This document shows positions 48,094 through 60,504 of a stretch of DNA of 64,000 nt, in pieces. The position numbers were made by a program, and so were the translations under genes. Under the pieces are notes generated by a model. The model saw nothing but the letters and a program-made list of their open reading frames with translations, had not been told where the DNA came from and ran no database searches. The DNA is from Coptis chinensis (lineage: Eukaryota; Streptophyta; Magnoliopsida; Ranunculales; Ranunculaceae): the NCBI GenBank assembly GCA_015680905.1, contig CM027381.1, positions 66,887,501 through 66,951,500 of the forward strand, read 5' to 3'. Each line of letters opens with the position of its first letter. The stretch's first letter is position 1.

Positions 48094-49392
48094 CTTCTTA
48101 GTAATTGCCTGAAAATCTCAAATGTAAGAGGTGTACCGAGTTTGCATGGCGTTCGATTACATAAAAGATCTTCTTCAGTTAAGTGGTATAGCAAGGCTGA
48201 TTATTATTAAGGTGTGGGGAAACTTCTGCTTCATCACTTCGTTGCATGTTCAAAATGTTAAATGATAGATTTGTTACTGTTTAGTACTGTTAAGACCCAA
48301 GACTGAATGTATAGAATGAGATAGTCAAATAGCTTGAGAAATAAATTAAGAGAAAACCTAGTTCATAATCACTTAGAACCCTCGAAGTTATTTAACTGTT
48401 GAATGAGCCGTAAATCTTGAACCAACGTCTGGTGAACTTACTGTGTCCTGTCTGGTTAACATATTATTGTTTTCTTATGTGAAAGCACCATATATATGAT
48501 TAGGAATGAAGGATTGTTTGTTTGTTGAGAAAAATGACTGGAAATCATGTAGGATCATGTTACAAGGAATTCCAGGGTATCTTTGTTCGGAAAATTACCT
48601 ATAGGCTGAACTGTCAAATTTCTATGACGATAACTAGGTGTTTTTACTTTTAGGACCAGTCAAATGGTAATCTACGATTTTCGTTACCAAAAACCAAATT
48701 AACTAAGGAGCCTAGTTAATAATTATTGTTTATTTTCCCAAAAATACATTTTAATCGTCTAACACTCACTGATAATATAAGTTTAAAAACGGTGCACGAA
48801 ACATAAGTTGACTATAATCGTCTAACACTCACTGATAATATAAGTTGCCAAAGAAAAAGAAAGGGAAACAATACTGTTTAAAAGATATAATAATAAAATA
48901 ACAAAATGAGTACCACTATTCACGTACATGAAACAAGATTAATGCTTTAGAGTTTACTGCAGAGTGGGAATATTTATTAACGCATGAAAATAACAATGAT
49001 TGAAGTATAGCTAGTAATACTCCGTTTTATATCCATTTTATACGTTTTTCCGTATAATACGAATAATAAGGCAAACGTTTCAAATTTAAGGATTAATATT
49101 CGAATTCTATAATCCAAGCTTTATAATTGTTGAATAATAAGGTCGGTATTTTTTAAATGAAAAAAACACATTACAATTTGGGCAAAATAATACTTTCTAA
49201 ACTTATAATGCAACAAAATATGACCGTATTATACCCGTATAAAACATGAATTATATGTTTGACATTTTTTTCGTTTTTTTGGACCAAATTTTTAAACGAA
49301 TTAGAATCCAAATTTTTGGATTTTTGACTAATAATTTCCGTACCGAATTTTTACCGTCCACGAATTTACTAGCTATGGATTGAACTAGTTTC
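48094..49392. other. NIT4 3' flank and spacer
   Basis: Includes the NIT4 3' UTR (probably to about 48300). A 32-bp direct repeat starting TAATCGTCTAACACTCACTG lies at 48752-48783 and 48815-48846. AT-rich sequence with inverted CGTTTTATA/CGTATAAAAC words at about 49022-49250 could be a degenerate MITE. No gene. Confidence 0.4.
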
Positions 49393-49515
49393 TGTTAAGG
49401 ATAATAAGGATACAAAATAATATGTGTATCCAATGTAATATTTTGTGATATATTCTTCTTTTTTAGAGGTATAAAAACAAGTCATGTAATCAGTTCTCTA
49501 GATGGTACAGATTTC
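49393..49515 (+). repeat. Ty1-copia left LTR (123 bp)
   Basis: TGTTAAGGATAATAAGG...GGTACAGATTTCA, immediately followed by TGGTATCAG (49516). This is the initiator-tRNA-Met primer site of copia elements. Short LTRs of this size occur in some copia lineages. Confidence 0.7.
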
Positions 49516-50085
49516 ATGGTATCAGTTAAGGTTTGATCCCTTTCTAACCCTAGCCGTCACTTCTTCCGCTGATCCGCTACTTTTTCAATCTTCTTCTTAT
49601 TCATAGTTCTCTAGTTCCATATGTACGATATCGCTGTTGATCAACAGTGTCGCTTGCTTAATTGTTGAACCTGGGTTCTTTGAACAAAGCATTATAGGCG
49701 TTATCCTTGATTGGTTTGGCTTTGTTCACTTCTGATTTGCTGAAGAAGTTCTTCCCCACATCAACGTTGTGGAGAGTACAGACAAGCATTCTTTATCTAC
49801 TGCATTATATTCTTGGATTTCTTGCTTCTTGGACAACAAAGCACCAAGCTTAAGTCTTGTCCTTTTTCAGCAGACCATTTATTTTGGCATTCTTTATTTA
49901 CTTTCTCAACAGGACATTCTCCAGTCAATTATTCACTCCTCACTAGGGCTCTTTCGTTGGGTACGGTTTTTCCCCGACTTCTTTAATTTGGTTTTCACTT
50001 TTTAGTGTTGTGCATTAACTTGTTATTATTCGGAGATCACAATTCTTTTTGCTGCCACACATATTTGGTTTAATACATTGCTGCC
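49516..50085 (+). other. Copia PBS and leader
   Basis: PBS at 49516-49524, then a leader with no convincing gag. Most of gag seems to be lost, since the coding remnant starts near the zinc-knuckle region. Confidence 0.5.
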
Positions 50086-52294
50086 ATGTCTACCATTAAC
50101 TCTACTGCATCTGGCCGCTATGTTAGAGCGCGTCCTACTGTTGAATCTTGCCAGCTCTATTATTGCATTGGACATATTGCTCCCACTTGTCCTATGTTTC
50201 CCCGTTTTATTTGTGGCTCCAGGCACTCTTCTTCTATGGGTTTACATTTGGCAACCTCTTCTTCTATGGGTTTACATGTGGCATTTATTTCTCTGGACGA
50301 CCATCTGGCTCTACTCCATACAGCCCTATGATCCTGCATATTCTTTAGATATTGGTGCCTCTACTCACATGATAGGCAACCTGGACAGTCTTCACCAACG
50401 TACACCATACATTGGATCTGGTTATGTACTTCTTGGCAATGGTGATCAACTCCCTATTACTTACACGGGTAACATGACACTTCCTGTTCGGTGTTTTTAG
50501 TTTCGTCTTAACAATGTCTATGTTATCCCTTCTATGCGCAAAAATTTATTATATATTGTTCAGTTTTATCATGATAATCATGTATTGTGTGCATTTGATT
50601 CTCACCACTTCTATGTTTTCGCTAAATCTAATGGTTGTCTCCTCTTTCAATGTCATTGTAAAAATGGTCTCTCCAAACTATCTTCGCTTCCGCCTCGAGT
50701 CCAAACTTCACATGTGTCTCACCAATCTTCGTCACTATGGCATAGTAGGTTAGGACACCCGTCTAGCAAAGTTATGTCTTTCTTAGGGTCGAATAAATTA
50801 TTGTCATTTGAGTTTAAGCACAAGTTGTCTTTCTATAAAGGGTGCGCTATGGGTAAATCCTCATACCTCCAGTTTAAAATATCTAACGATATACGTACTG
50901 TTTCACCTTTTACTCTTGTTCACTCCGATGTTTGGCAATCTCCTATTGTTTCACATTCTGGCTACAAGTACTATGTTTTGTTCACTAATGATTTTACATG
51001 CTTTACCTAGTTGTATTTTTATAAAACATAAATCGGAGAGGTGTTCAATCATTTTCAAAATTTTATTGCCCATATTAAAACTCAATTCTACGCTATACTT
51101 CAAAATTTCTAGAGTGATGGAGGAAGGGAATTTGATAATGGTAACTTCAAACAACTTTGCTCCTCCCTTGGCATCCATCATCGTTTTTTTTGTCCGCACA
51201 CGCCCGAACAAAATGGTTTGGTAGAAAGAAAACATCGCCACATAGCTGATATGGCTCGTACTCTCTTGTTCACTAGTCATATTCCTTTGACTCATTGGTT
51301 TGATGTTGTTTCTGTTGTAGTCTATCTCATCAACCGTCTTCCGTCTCCTATTCTTCAGTGGTCATCACCTTATTAACGTCTCTATGGGAAGTACCCATCC
51401 TACTCTGAGTTACATATTTTTGGTTGTGCATGTATCCACATTTAGGAGCTTATATGACTAATAAAATTTTGCTAAGAACTACTAAGTGTGTATTTTTAGG
51501 TTACAACTTTTGCTAAAAACTACTAAGTGTGTATTTTTAGGTTACAACCTGTAGCATAAAGGGTACAAGTGTTTTGACTGCTCTACTAGCAGAGTATATA
51601 TATCGACATGTTCGTTTTGATGAGCAAACTTTTCATTTTCAGTCGTCTTCACCTTCCTGTTCTACAGCTCCTACAGATTGGGTTATTTTTTCGGTATTTA
51701 ATCCAGCCACTGGACAATCCTCTTTGCAAGTTTCCTATAGCACTCCTGCCATTGCTCTTCCTCCAGTGAGTGCTCCTGCTATTATTCTCCCTACAGTAAC
51801 TGTGCTAGGTCTAGTACTTGCTCAAGATCTTCCTACAGTGACTGCACCACCTCAAGTCTCATTTCAGCCTAGTAATCCTTCTCTGGTTACTAATTCAGGC
51901 ACATCTTAGTTACCTACTGTCGCTACTACAGATGGGTACTCTTCTGATCCAGGGTCTTGACCTCTTCCTATTGGACATACTATGGTCACTCGTCACAGGG
52001 ATGACATTCACCGACCTAAAGTTCACACTGATGGTACAGTGAGGTACCCTCTTTCTCGTGCACTTGCTGCCCAACTTACCTCCTCCACTGAGGAACCTAC
52101 TTATTACTCACAGGCTCTTTGGTTTCCTGAATGGTGCTAGGCGATGACAGACGAGTTTAATGCTCTTCTAAGAACAAGACATGGACATTTATCCCTCCTC
52201 CCAAAGGTGAGCTTATTGTACCAAACAAATGGGTGTTCAAACTGAAGTTGAAATCGGATGGTTCTATTGAGTGACCTAAAGCTCGGTTAGTGGC
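50086..52294 (+). pseudogene. Ty1-copia gag-pol, cut in RT
   Basis: Degenerate copia polyprotein. A zinc-knuckle-like CQLYYCIGHIAPTC is at about 50147. The protease motif LDIGASTHMIGN is at about 50347. GAG-pre-integrase (LWHSRLGHPSSKVMSFL) is at about 50735. Integrase includes LVHSDVWQSPIVSHSGYKYY at about 50918, SDGGREFDNGNF at about 51113 and HTPEQNGLVERKHRHIADMA at about 51200. The RT start (NKWVFKLKLKSDGSIE) is at about 52222-52270. Several stops and frameshifts occur. A short duplication (AAGAACTACTAAGTGTG...) lies at 51472 and 51517. Sequence ends at 52294 where E2 inserted, and the rest lies beyond the window. Confidence 0.85.
52290..52294. repeat. Probable E2 target site GTGGC
   Basis: The five bases before the E2 left LTR, within the copia RT. 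The matching copy would be just after the right LTR, outside the window. Confidence 0.4.
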
Positions 52295-52766
52295 TGTTTC
52301 AACCCCCACCTACGTGGCAAACGTCCATTGGTAGGAGTCTCCACTTTATTCGTTTAATCGACAGGGCTAAAGCCTAATTCGCAATATCATGGATCATGTG
52401 CGGGCCCGTTAACTTGTCATCGTGGCTCCTTAGCCACACATGACTTGCCTAATGTATCGTTGATTTATGTCCAAATTCGTTTCTTATCAAAGAGATAATT
52501 ATCGGTTGAAAGTTATAGTATATCCACAATTACTCGAGCTACAATATTACTTGAGCTACAAAGACTCTATACTCTACCTATATAAATACCAAACTATTTT
52601 TCATTCGAACTACGTTCTTGAGACTTGATCCCACCGATAATTTGGATCGTGAAACCCCAAGGTACTGATCTCATCATTCCCGATCACCATCATTTTTCTA
52701 ATTATTTTTCTCGTTCTTCGCCTTTTTCATCAACACTTGGTGTTTTGATCATATTTGGTCGAAACA
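52295..52766 (+). repeat. E2 left LTR
   Basis: 472 bp, TGTTTCAACCCC...GGTCGAAACA. A TATA box is at about 52578. Followed by TAA and TTGGCCGTCTGCGG, a PBS with two bases lost relative to E1. Confidence 0.85.
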
Positions 52767-52785
52767 TAATTGGCCGTCTGCGGTT

Positions 52786-54660
52786 CTTATCTTACACCCT
52801 CGATCACGTTCGCGAAGTTATGATGCATACTCGAAGAGCTCAAGGTCCCAATGTGATTCTTGGGCGACGATCATCACGAACATGATGGTCAAGGACAACT
52901 TGGCGTTGATAGCATAATACCTTCTAATACTATCGTTCCACCAATGCGCCAAATTATTCAGCGTGAGGTTATTGCCTCTGACGATTCTCCAGTATCTGAT
53001 GTGGATAATGTAAGTCATATGTCTCGAGAAGCACTTCTTCAAAAGTTAAAGATCGTCATGAAAACGGAATAATAATTACTACAGGCGTCATCTTAAACGA
53101 CGCGCTCCACTCGCAGATGATGTTGTATCTGTCACACCACAACGTCACACACGCCAACGACATAATAGTGTGTGGGATCGTTTAAGTGGTGAGGATGAGA
53201 TTCGCGATATTTGCAAAATGCCATCAACGAGTTAAGAGTAATGGGCTTACGAATTCCCGACCTCCGTAGAAATCTCCACCCACTTGGTCACGCGTTCTCG
53301 GTAGGCAAAGTCTTTGCTAATAATCGTCCCACCGAATGCACCCCCACGATCCTACAAATTATCGGCAAGTCCCGAATTCGGTCGGTGGCGAAATTTAATA
53401 ATGATCGCGACTTATGATCGGAACCATCGGTATGGTGAAACACTTCAAAGAACGGTTCTTATCATTCGAACATTATCGTCTTGAAAGCCCAACGTACCAT
53501 CCACAATCATCTCGACACGGAAATGATGAATCTTCGCCATTTTCTTCTTGTTCGCGTTTCGGCTCCCATAGAAGCGTCATCGCGGACTATGATCATGATC
53601 CAACATATCTGGATCGATGACTCCTTAACGTGTCGAGAAAATGATTAAAAAGCTCTTACGGATAACGATCCTTTTGAATCGACACTAGAAAATCTGGCGG
53701 TTGAAGATGGTATTTTGGACAAATTTTCTCTCGCCGTTCAAATGGGATACTCATAACAAAGACTTCAAACAACCGAGTTTGATCAATATGATGATGTCGA
53801 GGTTGCCCTATGCTTCATGTGATTAATTTCACAAACAAACCGGTTTTATCGGAGGTGATGATGCTTTAAAATGCAAACTTTTCCCTTCTACATTAAAAGG
53901 GGAAGCGTTGGTATGGTTTAGCGAATTACCTCCGCTCTCTATATACGTCGATTCAAGGACTTAACCGAAAAGTTTTCAAGACGCTTCATCATAATCTCAA
54001 ATGTCCAAATGGAGTCCGAAGTTCTTTTCAACATCAAGCAACAACGTGAGGAAACTCTCCGTAGTTTTATCGCTAGCGTTTTCGCAAAGCTGCAATGAGA
54101 TTTCTCGAGCAATCCGATCTAATGGTGGTTTACGCTTTTAAAGAAGCTATCTTGTTTTATAAAGATGGGTTATACAACTCTCTTGTTCGGGATATTCCAT
54201 CTTCCCGATGTGGGTTATACCGAGTTCAACAATTTATCAATGTTGAAGGCGACGGTACTCGAACTTCTCGACAAAGATAATAAAGGAAATAATTTCAATG
54301 ATCAAATGAAATAAATAGAAGAATCCGACTTTTGATCAACAACAACCCGGTCGAAGCCTCAGGTATAAGAAAGAAGACTCCACGAACAGGACCGGAAAGC
54401 CTTTTAATGATTTTGAATTAACTCCGCTTAATACCAAATATGCGGTAGTTTACGACAAAATCAAGGATAAGAGTCTGCTCACTCCATTTTTTCTTTAGCG
54501 ACGACACTAAAACAACTTCGCGATAAATCATTATGGTGCAAATTTCATAATGATTATGGTCATGAGACGGAGAATTGTCGGTCTTTTGCGGAAAGAATTG
54601 AAAAGTTTGTGCGAGAATGGGAAACTTGATCAATATGTGCGAAGAAAGTAACAACTCGAG
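52786..54660 (+). pseudogene. E2 gag
   Basis: Tat-type gag with frame breaks. Visible in order: the N-terminal region shared with E1 (to about 53510); then LAVEDGILDKFSLAVQMGYS (about 53694) and QYDDVEVALCFM (about 53788). The capsid C-terminal part is at about 54000-54250 (NIKQQREETLRSF, RFRKAAMRFLEQSDLMVVYA, KEAILFYKDGLYNSLVRDIP, QQFINVEG). Last is the zinc-binding block WCKFHNDYGHETENCRSFAE at about 54535-54596. Gag would form the particle and bind RNA. Most breaks are one- or two-base indels, and several fall where E1 or the family pattern has CAG/CTG. Confidence 0.7.
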
Positions 54661-57600
54661 CTTTAACTATCAATCGATCACAATGTCATTAAGGTTGGAC
54701 ATGCCATCATTGATTCATTGTCGAATACTCGAAAAACCGCTTTCGTCGTTCTAAAGTCAAATATCCTGTCTAATTTGTACAAAGTTAACGGGATCAATTT
54801 TGTGGAAGGTTTTCGCGGAGACTATTGAAATGAACCATTATGTTTCACCGACCAAGATCTAATGAAGGGCGTGCATGTTCCTCATTATGATCTTTGTCGT
54901 GATAACTGCCAGCATTATATCACCGGATATCGTCTACAACGATATAATGATCGACAATGGTAGTTCACTAAGCGTCATGTTTTCTCGGGTGTTATCGCGA
55001 AAGATTCCTTTTATTGATAACTTGGTCACCCTGAAAATGCGCCTATCGTTGGTTTTGATGGTACCGCTACTCATTCGTTGGAAAGGTGTCTCTCCCCACA
55101 CTCTTATCGAAAGAAGTCAATATTGATTTCTTATTGATGGATTGTAAATCCCTTACAATGTCATCCTTGGTCGAGATTGGATTCATTATATGGAAGTCGC
55201 CGCCTTCTTTTATATCATCAAGCCATCAAGTTCCCATTCAATAAAAAGTTTGTAAGGTCTTGCTTGATGATCAACTGGCATCTCTAATTTGCCACGACAA
55301 TGTTCTTGATGATTATAAGAAATCTGAAGTTGTTGGGCGAACTATTCGAGTTCCAACGCCAAATAGCAATTCGACATCCGACCTTCCTTGAGGTTTACTC
55401 TGTCGATAGAAAATGTTGAAGGACCCCCCGATCGATCCACTTTTAGAAGTTCAAATTGGCCAACTCCCCGAAGAGACTACTTTTATTTCAAAGAACTTCC
55501 GGAAGCGGAGAGACAAGAGCTTATTTTGTTATTGCGGAAGAATAATCATGTTTTTGCTTGGCGAATAGAGCAAATGCACAGTATAGATCCTTCGGTGGCT
55601 TGTCATAAACTTCGACATTGATCCCAATGCAAAACCAGTTCGACAAAAGCCCCGAAGGATGGCCCCGATAGAAAGATGAAAGTGAAAGACGAAATCGACC
55701 GTCTCTTGTCATCCGTTAACTTTATAAGGCACGTGACTTATCCAACATGGATGTCAAATGTTGTCGCGATGCCTAAAAAGAATGGCAAATTACGTGTTTG
55801 TATCGATTTCACAAATCTCAATAAGGCTTGTCCGGTTCATCCGTATCCATTGCCTCATTATATCCGAAATGGTCGATCTGACATCCGGGTTTCGGTGTTT
55901 TGTCTTTTTGGATGCTTATTACGGTTTATCATCGATTCCGTTATTCATTGAGGACCAAAAGTTCATTTGCATTCATTATAGACCAAGGCATTTCATCGTT
56001 ACCGGTAATACCTTTTCGGTCCCGAAAAACGCCGGGGCCACATATTAAAAGCTAGTCAACACTATTTTTTCGACATACTTGGAAAGACGGTTGAAGCATA
56101 CATCGGCGACATGGTTGTCAAATCTGAAAACACCCGATCATCTTCTTGATTTGCAAGTCGTTTTCGACAAACTCTCAATTTCAACATGCCTTTGAAATCC
56201 GGCTAAGTGTTCTTTTGGTTTATCATCCGTAAATTCTTAGGATACATGATGACTAGGCGCTGAATTGAAGCAAATTCGGATCGGTTCGAGCTATCCTTGA
56301 AATGCCTTCTCCGACGTCAAATAAAGAAAATTCAACGACTTACACGGGGCCGCTTGGCCCCTAAATTGCTTTATCTCTCGGTATTACGATCGATGCCGTC
56401 CTTTTTCCAAACATTGAAAGACGCGTCAATTTGGACGGAGGACTATGAACTTGCATTTCGTCATTTGAAAGCATACTTAGTCCAACCTCCAGTTCTTGCC
56501 AAAGAATAGCGGGGCACCTATATATGCGTATTTAGCCGCCAGCGATCATCGCCGTAAGTGTTGTCTTATTTGTCAACGGTGGTGATGGTCGCCCCATATT
56601 CTTTGTTAGCAAGACTCTTTCAAGCTCAATTGAAACAAGATATTCTCGAGTGGAAAAAATTGCATTGGCTTTGGTTCATGCCGCCCGACGTCTTAAACCT
56701 TATTTCCGGGGACGAAGTCGTCAAAGTTTATCTGAATATCCATTCGCGAAAGCTTTTTCGCAATGCCCGGAATCAAGTCGCCTCCGCGAAATGGAAAGTT
56801 ACCTTAAGCTTATAGCATTATGTTTGAAACTTCGCATACCGGAAAGGACAAGCTTTGGCTTCACTAATGGCTGATTTTTCAATTGAGGATATTCTTATGT
56901 CGGCGCGTTACTAGGCGAAGAGAATGTCGTCGACAACATGCCATTACCTCTCGGGGGGACGATGATTTGCCAAACTTATCGGATGTATCTGGCGATTGTT
57001 GGATTGTTTACATTGATGGTTTCGCATAATAAGTATGGCTCGGTATTGGGTGTGTAATCTTGTAACCGAATGGAGAAAAATTAAGAAGTCGGTCGTTTGG
57101 GTTTTGACGCTTCAAATAATAAAGGCCGAAGTCGAAGTCGTCATTTCGCGGCTTCACGTCTTGCTCTTCACTTCGGGGGCGACTAAACTACAATTATTCC
57201 ACATTCTAAGTTAGTCGCTAGCCAGTTTGGTGGATCGTTATGCATTTCGTGGATAGAATGGCGAAATTATGTGGACTTAATTCATCGGATTGCTTTCGAA
57301 ATTTTGATTCTATCAGTATTGTGCAGCGTCCGCGTCATGACGTCGCGACATGCGGATTCTCTCGCTTATTTATCCGCGGTAGTTAAGTCAGATAAGCCTC
57401 GCCAGATTACCATTGAATTTCAAAAGGAACCGAGTATCGATCTATCCATCGAGGATGTGCGAGATATGTACATCACTCAGAGTTGTTTTTTCATCAAGAC
57501 ATTTTCTGAGGAATCACGTCATTCCGATTTGATATCTCCTGTGATGACTCGGAAGCGCAAGTGTGATCTTCATAATCAAGCTATCATTGCAGAGAAAATG

Positions 57601-59005
57601 CTTGATCCACAACTTATGCTATCAGATGACCACAATGATCCTGTCAATGATATTGTTTCGGTCCATACCGACGACGATCATGAAGCTGACAATGCTCCAG
57701 AGGTTCCTGATATAGAGCTAAGTTTTCCACTTACACCTTGTGACGAAGATGATTGGCGTCTTTCTTATATCACATATTTACATGATCACATCTTGCCTCC
57801 TGATCATAAAGTGGGTGATCGTGTCAAACGCGATGCTTGGAAATATTGTCTCATATCGACTTGAGCGATTACATTTGCAACTTTATCGCAAAGGCACAAG
57901 TCTTAACCCTATACTTCATTGTCTCAAAGAAAGTGAAGGTTTGCTCGCGTCTAAGCGGAAATTCATTCAGGCCTATGTGGGAACCACTCTCCGGTGAAGT
58001 CTCGCTCATAGAGCAATGACACAAGGATCTTGGTGGCGCGTACATGGAAAAGGATGCTAAGCGTTTGTCTGAGTAGTGTGTTCCTTGTCAGAAATATGCT
58101 AATATGGGAAATCTTCCAGCAACGGAACTTCATCCAATCTTGAGCCCTTGGCCGTTTGCAAAGTGGGGTCTTGACATCGTCGGTCCTCTTCCGAAAGCTC
58201 CTGGCAGTGTTCGTTTCTTACTCGTCGCAACTGATTATTTTACCAAGTGGGCTGAAGCTATGCCCTTAGCCCAGATCCATGCTTCAGATGTTAAAAAATT
58301 CTTATGGCGAGACATTGTTTGTCGTTTCGGTATTCCAACATCATTGACTTCCGACAATGGCAAACAATTTGATGCTGAAGAAATTCGACAATTTTGTTCT
58401 GACTTGAAGATTAATCACAATTTCGGCACCATACCATCCTCGAAGCTAATGGACAAAGTCGGGCTACTAACAAATCCATTCTTGCAATGCTCGCCGCGGC
58501 GATTTCAATAGGCCAAAGGAAATTGGGTTAAGGAACTTCCTAGCGGTTATGTGGGCTTATCGAACCACACCTAAGCATTCAACCGGATTTTCTCCGTTTA
58601 ATCTTGCTTACGATGCATGGAAGCGGTCTTGCTCTGAGAGTTGATGACACCAACCACACGAACTTCTAACATGGAATTGGAGTCGAATGATCAAGCACTT
58701 GCTCGAGCCAAAGCCTTGATAGATGAGACAAGAGATGTTGGTCTTCAACGCTTAATTAAGTTATCAAAGGCGATATGAAACGTAAATATGATAAGAAAGT
58801 TCGACTTAAAGTGTTTGAGAAAGATGACTGGGTACTCTGTCGAAAGACGAGGTTGATAGATTCCGGTAAATTTGGAGAAAACTAGACAGGTCCATACATC
58901 ATAGATCGCCCTGCCACCAAAGGATCTTATTTTCTCCGAGATTTAGATGGGAATGTTCTCGATAAGCCGTGGAATGCGTTTCATCTGGGCAAGTTCTATA
59001 AGTAG
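54661..59005 (+). pseudogene. E2 pol (PR, RT, dual RNase H, IN)
   Basis: The protease region holds the active-site block NDIMIDNGSSLSVMF at about 54933 and YNVILGRDWIHYME at about 55152. RT is at about 55680-56520 (VCIDFTNLNKACPVHPYPLP; the YIDDM core reads YIGDM). RNase H is at about 56540-56830 (EKIALALVHAARRLKPYF). The second RNase H (WIVYIDG, NGEK) is at about 56995-57200, badly broken. The clean 197-codon frame 57271-57864 spans the linker to integrase. Integrase at 58104-58620 has FAKWGLDIVGPLPKAPGSVR, DYFTKWAEAMP and TSDNGKQFDAEEI. The end is at stop 59003-59005. Breaks cluster at 55850-57250, where E1 is cleaner, and the reverse holds at 57300-58430. Confidence 0.8.
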
Positions 59006-59183
59006 ATTTTCGTTGTGTTTTTCCGTTATCCTGGAGAAATAAAATAATATAATATTTAGTTTGTTTCTAGTTCAGGCATGTATTTTCCGTTGTTATCTTT
59101 GCTTTTTAAGACTCGGTAATCAATAAAGAAGCAGTTCTTTCACTTCAATTCCAATGGTATAATTTTGGTTTTAGCGAACCTTA

Positions 59184-60060
59184 TAATCGCTACAACAAAA
59201 TATGGCGAAATTACCACGTTTAATTTCGTCAGTCTAAGTCGAACGCTTTTACGCTCGCTTAGTCGTTATTATCGCTATAACAAAATCTGGAGAAATTACC
59301 ACGCGTTTAATTTAGATGGGTTAAAACGATTTTACCCTCGCTTAGTCGTTACTATCGCTACAACAAAATCGGAGAAATTACCACGCTTAATTTTACCCTA
59401 AGTCGAACGCTTTTACGCCGCTTAGTCGTTAATATCGCCCGACAAAAATGGCGAAATTACCACGCGTTTAATTTCGTCGGGTCTAAGTTGAACACTTTTA
59501 CGCTCCCTTAGTCGTTACTATCGTTACAACAAAATCTGGCGAAATTACCACGTTTAATTACGTCAGTCTAAGTCGAACGCTTTTACGCTCGCTTAGTCGT
59601 TAATATCGCTCCGACAAAAAATGGTAAAATTACCACGTTTAATTTTGTCAATCTAAGTTGAACGCTTTTACGCTCGCTTAGTCGTTACTATCGCTACAAC
59701 AAAATCTGGCGAAATTACCACGTTTAATTTCGTCAGTCTAAGTCGAACGGCTTTTCGCGCTTTAGTCGTTAATATCGTTCCGACAAAAATGGTGAAATTA
59801 CCACGTTTAATTTAGATCAATCTAAGTTGAACGGCTTTTACGCTCGCTTAATCTTTACTATCGCTCTGACAAAATCTGGCGAAATTACCACGTTTAATTT
59901 CGGCAGTCTAAGTTGAACGCTGTTATGCTCGCTTAATCGTATTATCGCTACGACAAAATCTGACGAACGTACCACATTTAATTTCGTTAGTCTAAATTGA
60001 ACGATTTTATGCTCGCTTAGTCGGTTACTCGCGCTATGTCAACATCTGATGAAGTTACCT
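59184..60060 (+). repeat. E2 post-pol tandem repeat, ~10 x 85 bp
   Basis: About ten imperfect copies of the same ~85-bp unit as in E1 (ATCGCTACAACAAAAT ... GAAATTACCACGTTTAATTT ... ACGCTCGCTTAGTCGTTA). The AAAATCTGGCG segment appears variously as AATCGG, AATGG and AAATATGG. Confidence 0.9.
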
Positions 60061-60504
60061 CGTTTCGTTTCGTCAGTTCTGCATAGGAGCATTTTTTCGC
60101 TCAATCTAATTTTGCAAGCTTAAAGTTAGCATTGGGGGCGTTTCATTCTATTTTCTGTCATCTATATAATTCAACAACATTGTCAGTTTTCCACAGGTAT
60201 GTTATCTGACATCACAATGATATTCAATTGCCAACACATACTTTATTTATTCAAAAACAATTTTTAGCTCTATGGTATTACAAACGCAAAATCACATGAT
60301 CATTGGTTTGGGCAAATCCAATGGTTCCTTACAAACTTTTCGCATATACAACTTGTACAAATCTTTGTAATTCATCTTCTCACGTTCTAGTTCATCTCCC
60401 GTTTCTATTAAAGTCTCTGTCAATTATCTTACGGACAATTCACAATGTACCATTTGCATGTGATCTTGGCCGAGCCGCTCGTTTAAATCATCATCATTAA
60501 GCAT
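60061..60504 (+). other. E2 post-repeat spacer
   Basis: Collinear with E1 29346-29820. Likely 3' flank of the antisense gene. No sense gene. Confidence 0.45.

Noticed and set aside
51574..51909. Proline/threonine-rich ORF as a separate gene
   Set aside because: It is the variable linker between copia integrase and RT, in order with the flanking domains.
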